Shown: positions 54,631 to 64,000 of the stretch, piece by piece
Numbering within the stretch: position 1 is the stretch's first letter
Layout: every line of letters starts with the position of its first letter
Origin: Bimastos eiseni
Lineage: Eukaryota > Annelida > Clitellata > Crassiclitellata > Lumbricidae
Direction: 5' to 3'
Assembly (NCBI GenBank): GCA_959347315.1
Contig: OY365813.1
Span: 20,900,854-20,964,853, forward strand
DNA: 64,000 nt
Program-made: the position numbers and the translations under genes
The notes under the pieces: generated by a model
Databases searched by the model: none
What the model was told of the DNA's origin: nothing
What the model saw: the letters and a program-made list of their open reading frames with translations, nothing else

Positions 54631-54969
54631 ATACACATATACAAATGCCTGCTCAAATTTGTAGATAAATGCAATCATATATATATATAATCATATATTT
54701 GCAAGACCACTTACGTAGTGTTTACACGTTAATACTAAAGCACATTGCTTTAACCAAGATGACAGAAAAACCGTTTCAATTGCTAATTTAGGTAAGGTTT
54801 AGGTCCAATTTAGGTAAGGCAGCGGCACTTGAAACAGTTGCTCTAGTGGTAGAAATCCTTCAACATTAGTCATAAGAACCACCTCGGTCATTAACTTGAT
54901 ATAGCCTATGATCTAAGTGCTTCGTTCCTTTACGGACGAAACTAAGAATAGTACAGAAATCGTGTACAA

Positions 54970-55390
54970 TTAATGCGTGGCAGGTGTTGCCAACAGACGA
55001 TCGTTCGCGGCTGAGAGAAGTGGATAGCGGCCATCACTACATCCAAGGTTTCCGCTGAAGTCGTCGAGATCAAGAGCCCATGCCATCCAGCCAGAGAATC
55101 CATTTTCCACTATGTAGTCAACCTGTTCAATCATATAGATGTGTGTTACAGGCACAAGATCAACGATCATAATCGAACCGAAGCATCCGATCAACATTCA
55201 ATTATCGATGTCTGAACTTTAGTGTCACCACAGCGGATCCACAAATGTTTGGAACATTTATACTTGTCTTTCAAAACAAGCGTTTACATTGGAATTGAAG
55301 GAATGTCTGACTTAACATGCACACGTAGATAAATGCAGTCATATATATATATATATATTATAATTGGATACATTGCAGGTTCGACTGTAT

Positions 55391-55435
<45 letters not shown>

Positions 55436-58400
55436 GACTGCATTTATCTACGTATGCATGTTAAGTCAGACATTTCTTCAATATATATATATATTATAAT
55501 TGGATACATTGCAGGTTGGACTGTATCCTATTAGCTAAGAAGTTTAACGCTAAACATGATCATACAATAACTATAATGCTTCCCTTCAAAAGACATCAAA
55601 TTTTAGCGAGAAAGTGCGGACCACTGAAATTTGGCTTCTCAACATTCTGCTCCTACTCCTAATCTTTGACATCCTTCTCTGCCTCCTCCTCCTCACTGTC
55701 CAACTCAACCACTTTCTCACCTTCTCCCCACTTCTTCGTCCACCGCTACCATCAACATTTCTTCTACCTCCTTCTCGTTCTGCGTCTACTCTTTTGCTTC
55801 CGCCACCACTTCATCCTCTACCTGAATTCCTAGACCACTTAGCTAATAAAAAGCTGTCGAAATCACTTCTCACGTCGGCAACGGCTGCGTTGTCATTTGC
55901 TGTAGTAAAACTACGAATCAATATAATTATAATTTTGAAGTTTATAAGAAAAATGATTTCCGACTGCAACTTTACTCTACGCGAATATTGACTGATATCT
56001 GTAGCATCATAATAACGTAGTCATAGAAGAAATCATATTTGATTAGATTAAATTAAATTGGATTAGATTACATACTTTGATCCCCAAACTGTATTCATCG
56101 TCGTATCCAACCCATTGGTCACCTTTGTATTGATAAGGCGTCTTTTGTTCATCGGAATAGATCCTGTTGGTTCCATTATCAAGCGTAACGCAAATCTGCC
56201 GACGACAAAAAACTTATAATTGGATACATTGCAGGTTGCAAATGATGGACATAACTTCTGTGGTGGATACTATTCTAAGACTGACTAAATTAAATATTTA
56301 GTTATGCAAAATAATTAATTCCCATATAAAAATAAAAACGCCGTCAATGATAAGGAATGAGACTGATTAATACCTGGTAATAGGCAAATGTTCCTGGTGA
56401 CCCCGGACCGATAACTGGAGCACCAAGACCATTCTGTGCAACGTCTGCGAGGATGAAACTTCGACCATACAGAGCAAGCCCGAGTACCAGTTTATCTTTC
56501 GGCGCACCCAATTCAACCCAATAGCTGGCTGACCAATTCTATAAACACCAAAACTGTTATTTTAAGAATTTGTCGTGAATCTCGGTCGCAAAGTTGAAAT
56601 TTCCTCGGTGGGGAAAGGAGTTCAGTCGAGTAAACCAGCATATTAAGCATATTCAGAATCGCTTAGTCAAAACAATTATCAACAGGTAGATTTGGTCAGA
56701 TTAGGCTTATGGTCCAAATGTAAGTATTAAAGAGGACGACAGTCAGACATATACATATATGTACATGAATGTATGTATGTATGCATATATGCATGTGTCA
56801 GAACTACCTAGGAACAAACGTGTATATATCGTATAGGCCTAATTCTTGACTTGTAGCAGGCTTTCTGCAGTAAACAATTTAATCTTTCCGATTTAGCGGG
56901 CTAGTCTTTTGGATTCATTGTGCCTCTTTTCGGAGCGACATCGGTCGATGATATTTAGCAAAGAATCAATGGAAGTAGATCATTACAAACCATATTGAGA
57001 GTGCTCCTATCAGCGCCGTTGTATTCCACGCCAAACTCGTCCGCTCGTGGGTAAAGAGGAGCATTCAAACCAGTTATGGTGTCCCAGGCTCCGTTGTAAT
57101 CGTACGTCGTGACGCCTATGAAGTCCAAATACCTGAAGGGGTTATTTTAAAAAAATGTTAATTTAGTGTGAACAATTGGAATTTTGCACTGCCTTTTTGA
57201 CAAATGATTCAAGTGGTTCTATGGGCATATAGAACCTCTGCAAATAAACATGGAAAGCGTATTACTAGATCCTTATTCCTGCTAAAAGCTGTTACGATGT
57301 CTCCCAGACCAATCCACGAGTCAATAACTCTTGCACTGAAGAACTTCTGTCCTAGTGTTTCTCTCGGCTCCATGGAAAAATTTACCTGTAGGCTGTGGCC
57401 TAGAGATGCCATGTTTGATGCCCATGTAAATAACCTCTCTCATTGCGCTTAAGAATTCTAAAACCCTATTCTACACTAAGGAATGAACAACCATGCTTTG
57501 TTCATTATAATTCCAAATAACTTACGGGGAGAGATCTGATTTTAATAGAAGAATTGCTATTGTCATATGAAAAGAATATTTCAGTGCAGACTCAGCTTAC
57601 TGTGAAATCAACGATACTTCGTATCCAGCGTCAATTGTGATTTTAGATGCGCTTACTGTAGACGTCAGAAGCATAGGGGCTTTCCCAGACGAAGCAGCCT
57701 CGTCAATAACAGCTGTGCGAAATTCCTTAAAAAAAATAGAAAAGGCAAACAGTAACAAGTGGATCAATATTGATTCGACCGCATAGATTACTTCATGCTT
57801 CACTCAGTTGCGCTAAATCTGTCCTTAATCCCTCTTTACCCTGATATTCACAACAAAACGAATACATGGGGTTCAGAGCGGATCGTCGCATTATTACAAC
57901 TTTTGTCTCAGTTATCAGAAATATATATTAAGCTGATCTTACGAGGTCGTCTCAAATATACTGATAAACACAATTTTTGAATCATGCAGAAATACTGTAT
58001 AATATTATTGCTTGCCGAAACTTGGGATATTGTATAGTAAGAGGAATCACGGAATTTATGGATGCAGTTCATTGTGGCCAAAGCGATTAGTGCTCGCGTA
58101 ACTCTGTAATTATGACAACACGGACCCAGACACGGACATTGTAGACCCAACAAAGCTAAGGTCCCTAGATTTTCTGGCAGATGAATTCAACTCACGTCAG
58201 GCTACATAGAAAAATTCTGATACAAGCGATTATATTTCTGCATTCATATTGAGAAAAGCAATTGTAGGCCAATAGTGTATTTTAAGTCTATTTACTGTAT
58301 TGAAGTTTGTAATTTCTATAACGCCACTTCAAACGATGTGATATGCATCATTACTTCGAGCAGAGATGTGTAACGATATTTATCCCCTTCTGGGCTTCCC

Positions 58401-59861
58401 CTTGATCCTGGATATTCGAAGGCGAGATCAACTCCGTCGAAGCCTCGGGTTCTTGCGAAACTGATGGCGGAGTTGATAAAAATTGATCTGTTAGCGCCAG
58501 TTGCCAACATGAGAGTGACCTGCTCCATGCCGAAAGTGTATCCTCCGACGGATATCAACACCTCTAGATCTGGTTGCAATTCTTTCAGGGCAAGTGTCTG
58601 GTCGTACCTAAAAGAACATCGCTATTGCAAATCAAGTTCTAATCGGTTATATGATGCATTTGTTCGAGCAATGTTGACATGTTAATGCTAATTAGAATTT
58701 TAAACATATTTCCATGTTAATCCAATACATGCGGTCTCGGGTTCACGATGACGTGACTGGTTGAAAATTGAGCGCAGTCCTCTTCAAGAATTAGAAGGTT
58801 TTACCACGTTGACGTTGCCTTGTGCGCATTTGTTTCCTTCTTAATCTTTTTTGGCTGTTTTCTTTTTCGTTAAATTAGCCCAATCCAAGTTGCCTCTCTC
58901 AATCTTTCCTACCTTCTTCGCCTTCTTTTCATTCTCTCTTTACGCTTTCTTTTCTAAGGACTGTATACATCGAAGATAATTGTTCATAAACAAGTCGTTG
59001 TATGCAGGCAATGTCTATTGGAAAAATTCAAATATGTGCAATGCAAATTCTAGTAAGGCCTCCGTGTGCAACTTACAAAGAATATTAGGAAGAAGTACAT
59101 CATACGTACAGTCCTCCGGGAATATCGTCGTTCCACCCATCAGGAACGATATTGTTATTTGAGTCAAGAACAGCGTAGGTAAACAGGATGTGGGTGCACA
59201 GAGAAGGGTCGGTTTGGTTAGGAAAGAAATTGAAGGGTGGTGCTCGATTTTGAGCCCAGTTGTTAACGAAGCAAACTCTCCTGTATTCTGCTGTAAAACA
59301 TAATTGCAACACAATTGCATCATTCAGATATTTACGAAGGAATTGGAGTTTACTGTGAGAATAAGACAACGCCGATTTGAAACCTTACTTTGATTTGAAC
59401 GTAAAACATTAACTCAAGAGCTTCTGTAGGCTAATGTTCAGTAATTGTCTAATGTCTAGAATTGCCGAACGTCACAATAAACAAGACATGCTGCGGAATA
59501 AAGTAACATGCACATAAAGTATAATATTATTATACCATTAGATAATGCTCACCAACTAATAAGGTCGCAGAGTACGGGGTTTGTTTGATAGGTTCAGCGT
59601 TTTTCAGCAATCACTTATTTCGGCACATTAACCATAAGCCCCTCCTCCTGAATAGAGAATCTACGGCGACGCAACATATGCAATGCCAGTCTCGAGTTTG
59701 ATGCACAGTTTCAGAAATTAAGTATGTCGTGTTTACGTATAGATAAGTTGTCTTGAGAATGGAAGGAAAAAAACACAGAATTTGCACGCCATATTCCTAC
59801 CTTGTGTGCAAGATATGGCACTCGCAAGAGCAGCTAGAGCCAGAAAGCTCCAGCAAGTCAT
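54970..59861 (-). CDS. Gene E: secreted single-domain GH18 protein
   Basis: Eight exons: 59801-59861 (signal peptide [20 protein letters not shown]), 59110-59290, 58355-58607, 57601-57725, 56991-57132, 56374-56538, 56076-56195 and 54970-55122. They total 1200 nt, 399 aa plus stop, a normal GH18 length with no linker or binding domain; it stops at LLATPATH. The loop reads [15 protein letters not shown]: the catalytic Glu is kept but the Asp two residues before it is Ala, which normally reduces chitinase activity severely. It keeps the canonical ALYGRSF in exon 6, where the other units have FGVCF or similar, and exon 6 is seven codons shorter. Extracellular, chitin or oligosaccharide binding expected. 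Confidence 0.85.
55305..55530. repeat. AT-rich inverted repeat with direct-repeat flanks
   Basis: 'gtctgacttaacatgcacacgtagataaatgcagtcatata' (about 55307-55348) recurs inverted at about 55430-55471, around a (TA)n core. 'tataattggatacattgcaggtt' occurs at about 55361 and 55497, and again at 56215. The arms could form a large hairpin. Related 'gtagataaatgca' pieces occur near 54661 and 3098. Confidence 0.75.
55635..55830. repeat. Pyrimidine-rich tract in intron 7 of gene E
   Basis: CTCCTCCTCCTCACTGTCC-type sequence at the equivalent position to the tracts in the other units. Confidence 0.75.
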
Positions 59862-60400
59862 GGTGTCTGTGCTCTGGTGAAGTGCCTAGTGGGAAGCAAA
59901 GTACACGTAGGGAAACTTCTGGACTGAACTTCACAAGGTCAACTTCTCGAAGACTTTCTTCGCTCGATCACGTTGCGGTCCACGTAGAAGTTGCGTCGAT
60001 GTCAGTAACATTTTATGGGACTCTGGTGGTTAAACTTATGGACCCACTTCATGTGATAAGCCACGACGAGTTTATCTATCGAAGCAATAAACACTAATGT
60101 AGGCTAACGAACATAAGACGAAACATCGTCGTTTTTGAACTGAACGATAACGTCTAATATCTATAGCGATCTTAGTATACGTTTTAAACCTGTAATAATT
60201 TTCTATGTGCAGCCCTGTTATCAACACCAGGCAAGAAATTAATTTCCTTATCGGATTTGTCATACAGAACGTATTCCGTCGTTTGTAGCTCGTATATCTA
60301 CCATGTCTGAGTAGCTCTCAAACAGTATTACAAGAGCTCACTCTTGAAATGTAGACCTACTCATTCTGTGGAGTATATGTTAAGGTTACGCACAATACGA
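59862..60400 (-). promoter_or_regulatory. 5' flanking block of gene E
   Basis: Homologous to the flanks of A to D. Conserved core 'tatagcgatcttagtatacg' at about 60162-60181, about 300 bp upstream of the ATG, and 'gaagttgcgtcgatgtcag' at about 59988. Regulatory role inferred from conservation only. Confidence 0.45.
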
Positions 60401-60854
60401 TATGGAATGATTTTTTACTACAAAACACAGCGTCGTGCAACAGCGACCGTATGACCTGCCATTTGCTACCAGTTTTGATTGACTTTTAAGGACGATTTTT
60501 GCAGTCATGACATTGTTAGAGAATTCCTGAAAGAAATCTTTATGTAGCCCAGTTTATCAAGGTTTCAATGGACTCACTCTACTCTAAACCTGGGTAATTA
60601 CAGCTGCCAACCAACAACCAACAGGACCACAATTGCATCGCGTATCCAGAATGTGATCACGATTCGATCGAATGTGAACAACCTATTTATAAAGAATTAT
60701 AAACAATTTTTTATTTAAATATGTTTCGCATAGAACTGAGGCATCCAGTGTGATGCATGGATGATGTTTTAACTACACGGACTATCGGCCACTTTGGAGA
60801 TTCAACAGTTGAAAAGTGTCAAGAGTTTCATACTGGCGTTACAGAAGTTCTAAG

Positions 60855-61130
60855 ATTGAATATTGAACATCAGCCTCACATCTGTTTGCTTTAGGGTATT
60901 TTTATGAATAATAATTATTGAGGATGGGACTCGGTGGTGTTGCGTATATAATTTATTTCGCAACCAGAGGGCTGCAGGTTCGAATGTACCTCAAGTCACT
61001 GCGCAGCGACCTCGACCAAGTTGCTCATAGAAAATTGTCAGTGAAGAAGGCAATGGGAACAGCACCTCAATCATCTCATCCCCGGTTGGTGAAGAGCAAG
61101 GTCGGTACACAACTACTACAACGATGAACC
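60855..61130 (+). mobile_element. tRNA-derived SINE-like repeat
   Basis: The best preserved copy of the family: 'tttcgcaaccagagggctgcaggttcgaatgtacctcaag', then 'gtgaagaaggcaatgggaacagcacctcaat'. The remaining 61131-61636 before gene F matches the region after gene C (9746-10341) and has no gene. Confidence 0.55.
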
Positions 61131-61636
61131 CAAACTCAATCCAACCAGGACTCTTAACTCGAATTCTCATCAATGAGCTAGTGAATTTAGCTCCATGTCC
61201 TGAAGATAGCAATTGCAATAAACGCTAGCAATTGATTCAATAAATCGCTGGCGTTTCTGATTTAGCTATTAACAAGCGGAGTTGAGTCTGGGTCTGTGTA
61301 ATGCTCACATTAGCTATCAAGGAAGTACGCATGATGTTTGGCCTAAGTAAGGTATACATGTATATTAAAACATATGCACATATGCAACAAGAAAAGAATA
61401 TATTAGAAATGCTAAAATAAATCAACATGCTGCAAGAGAAATTTGATTTAAATGTGAAAGAAATCCATAGATTACATGAAAATCCAATTCAACATAAAAT
61501 TATTGAAATAAATTCATTAGACTCAAGAATCTTACAAGTTCATTTATAAAAGCAAACGTCTACAACGCTTTCATCAAATTAGATTCGATGGTTTTTGCTA
61601 TTGCACCAAGACAAGAGTGTACTTTAAGGTCATCAT

Positions 61637-64000
61637 TCACACACGAGTAATTATTTGAAGCAACACGAGGACAACAGTTAGAAGAGCCATTGACGTGGTT
61701 GTGGGAGCCGCAGCTGGAATTGATGTGGGAGCTGCAGTTGGAGAGGTCCTAGAAGTTGTCGCTGTTGGAGCATCAGTTAGGGAAGCTGTTGAAGCTGTAG
61801 TTGAAACATTGGTTGGAGAGGCTGTGTAAGCTGTAGTTGGAGCATCAGTTAGAAAAGCTGTAGTTGAAGCGACAGTTAGAAAAGCTGAAGTTGGAGCATC
61901 AGTTAGAAATGCTGTAGTTGAAGCATCAGTTAGAAAAGCGGTAGTTGGAGCATCAGTTAGTAAAGCTGTAGTTGGAGCATCAGTTAGAAAAGCTGTAGTT
62001 GGAGCATCAGTTAGAAAAGCTGTAGTTGGAGCATCAGTTAGTAAAGCTGTAGTTGGAGCATCAGTTAAAAAAGCTGTAGTTGGAGCATCAGTTAGAAAAG
62101 CTGTAGTTGGAGCATCAGTTAGAAAAGCTATAGTTGGAGCATCAGTTAGAAAAGCTGTAGTTGGAGCATCAGTTAGAAAAGCTGTAGTTGGAGCATCAGT
62201 TAGAAAAGCTGTAGTTGGAGCATCAGTTAGAAAAGCTGTAGTTGGAGCATCAGTTAGAAAAGCTGTAGTTGGAGCATCAGTTAGAAAAGCTGTAGTTGGA
62301 GCATCAGTTAGTAAAGCTGTAGTTGGAGTATCAGTCGGGGCAACCGTGGAAGCCGTAGCTGGAGCATCAGTTAGGAAAGCTGTGGAAACTGTAGTTGTTG
62401 GAGTCGTTGTAGTGTTTGTTGGGGTCGTAGTTGGAACGTCAGTTGGAGAGGCTGATAGAGCTGCAGCCGGAGCAGCCGCTGGAGTGGTTGTTGCTAATAT
62501 ACGGTCGCTCGCAGCTGAGTGAAGCGGATATGGACCATTATTACATCCAAGATTTCCGCTGAAGTCGTCCAAATCAGCACTCCATGCCATCCAACCAGAG
62601 AATCCGTTTGCCACTATGTAGTCAACCTGTTCAAAAAGAAAGACGGATTTCACATTCAGCCAATCAGGAATTTTTATCCAAACAACATCATCTTATGAAC
62701 ATTGAATTATCAATGTTTACATTTTGCGTCAATACAGTTGCTCCGCTGATGTCAGGAACAATTCCACTCGTTTTTAAGGGCAATGAAATTGCTGAAATCT
62801 TTCTGAAAGTATTACTGAATATAAATGCGAGCCGACAGTTAAATGTTTATTGATAACTATGTATGAAACCAAATCAGTTCAATGTTTTGAAATAAATGGA
62901 TTTTCCCCTCCTAGGGCGGCAAGTCTTAGCGAGTTCGGTCGGGCAACTTAAAATAGGCTCCTTCTACCACCACCCGTTTTTTTCCAAACTCATCCGCATC
63001 CTGCTCTTCCTCTACATTCACCTTGCTCTCCACCCTATTATAGGTATAATACTTCAACTCTTCTACCACTTCATCCACCTCCTCCTGCTCGTCTTGCACA
63101 TCTCCCAACACTTCTTACTCCACCTCCTCCTCCACCTACTCCTCACTATTTCGATCACCTTTTTGATCAAATGTAACACAATTCATGTTATTTCTGTTCA
63201 CAATAAACATTCAGTTCGTTCTGTCAAATGTAGGCCTATGATTTAATTTATGTCCGACTTATGTCGTGTACTTTACCTTTCTCTATGATTCTAGAACAAC
63301 CGAATTATCTTACTGAATGTCATACTCTGCCATCCGAGTTTGAGACTCATTTAATTCAACTTGAAAAACCCACCATAGAAAAGCTTTGATTAAATATTAT
63401 ATGTCCGAATTAAACACGGTTTATTGAAAGAAAACTTATTTCCGACTATAATATTTATTTGTTTATTTATTGAATTTGTAACTCGAAGTGACCACCAACC
63501 GACGTAGCATCATATTAACGAAGTCATGGTTCAACTGAATATGATTTCATTTGATTACATACCTTTATCTGAAAACTCTCTTCGTCATCGTATCCAATCC
63601 ACTGATCATCCTTGTATGCATACGGCGTCTTTTGTTCATCAGATAAGACCCTGGTGGCTCCATCGTCAAGCACCGGGCAAATCTATAGCGACGACAACAT
63701 TTCTTATGATTGGAGACTGCGTAATTTGCTAATTAAAGATATTGATTTTCATGGAGCTAAACGAAGCTAATCGAAAAATGAGGACTGAGTATTTAGAAAG
63801 AAACTTGATCAATTGATTTCCAAGTGCAAACAAAAAGGGCGTCACTTATAAGAAGCGAGGCTATTCAATACCTCGTAGTAAGACAAGAAGCCGGGATCTC
63901 TGGTGTACTCTCCTGGATTGCATGGACCCTTTACTGGAGCGCCAAGACCATTCTGAGCAGCGTCCTTAAGTATGAAGCACACGCCAAACGTAGCGAGTCC
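61637..64000 (-). CDS. Gene F: GH18 protein with mucin-like stalk, 3' part
   Basis: Exon 6 (63872 to beyond the right edge), exon 7 (63563-63682) and a 990-nt last exon (61637-62626). The last exon closes the GH18 barrel ([17 protein letters not shown]) and then encodes a stalk of about 18 TAFLTDAPT repeats flanked by Thr/Pro/Ala-rich sequence, and ends with a hydrophobic tail (SMALLTVVLVLLQIITRV). Small residues before the tail (AAAPTTTS) suggest a GPI-anchor signal, so the protein is probably displayed on the cell surface with the GH18 domain lifted by an O-glycosylated stalk. The catalytic exon is outside the window. Confidence 0.8.
61830..62335. repeat. 27-bp coding minisatellite
   Basis: About 18 units of GTTGGAGCATCAGTTAGAAA plus 7 bases, many identical, coding on the minus strand for TAFLTDAPT. 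The low divergence between units points to recent expansion and probable length polymorphism. Confidence 0.9.
62945..63150. repeat. Pyrimidine-rich tract in intron 7 of gene F
   Basis: CTCCACCTCCTCCTCCACC-type sequence between exons 8 and 7, as in the paralogues. Confidence 0.75.

Noticed and set aside
1..64000. CRISPR arrays, rRNA genes or bacterial operons
   Set aside because: No spaced direct repeats, rRNA sequence or prokaryotic gene organisation were seen; the introns show a eukaryotic genome.

Overview
The window is eukaryotic nuclear DNA from an animal. It is AT-rich, its genes are split by phase-consistent introns, and it carries SINE, LINE and Tc1/mariner debris plus abundant (ATGT)n and (AT)n microsatellites. 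The secreted GH18 chitinases, an animal-type Polinton and the frequent 'taggcctac' motif would fit a marine invertebrate, possibly a deuterostome, but the species cannot be named from the sequence.

Apart from the inserted mobile DNA, the whole window is one tandem array of GH18 chitinase or chitinase-like genes, all on the minus strand. Each unit has the same exon plan: a 61-bp signal-peptide exon, seven exons (2 to 8) encoding the (beta/alpha)8 domain, then a variable 3' end. From left to right these are: the 5' part of gene A (1-1325, leaving the window); pseudogene B (about 3360-7981, only the first and last exons left); gene C (10342-30056), read here as one 24-exon gene with three GH18 domains joined by Thr/Pro linkers (4125 nt of coding sequence, open throughout); gene D (32446-40226), GH18 plus short linker plus CBM14 peritrophin domain, 493 aa; gene E (54970-59861), a single GH18 domain of 399 aa; and gene F (61637 to the right edge), the 3' part of a GH18 protein with a long 9-residue-repeat mucin-like stalk and a hydrophobic C-terminus. 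The catalytic DxxDxDxE motif is intact only in domain 1 of gene C. The others have E to Q, D to A, or both, so most of the array probably encodes chitin-binding or lectin-like proteins.

Between genes D and E a Polinton/Maverick (adintovirus-like) element of about 12.4 kb (41572-53976, about 162-bp terminal inverted repeats) sits in the shared 5' flanking repeat of gene D. It carries a DD35E integrase fused to a phospholipase A2-like domain, a packaging ATPase, an adenain-like protease, major capsid and penton-like proteins, a fibre-like protein, several small virion proteins, a secreted Cys-rich protein and a protein-primed DNA polymerase B reduced to its N- and C-terminal ends. The polymerase deletion, three in-frame stops and several frameshifts indicate a defective, fairly young copy.

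Other mobile DNA: a 1.04-kb Tc1/mariner-type element (20278-21316), a 700-bp MITE with long inverted repeats 22 bp from a splice donor (38727-39426), a MITE-like element with reiterated ends (5709-6345), a LINE 3' fragment (22270-22815) and several tRNA-derived SINEs. Repeated promoter-side blocks, a shared pyrimidine-rich intron and fossil exons show that the array grew by unequal exchange.
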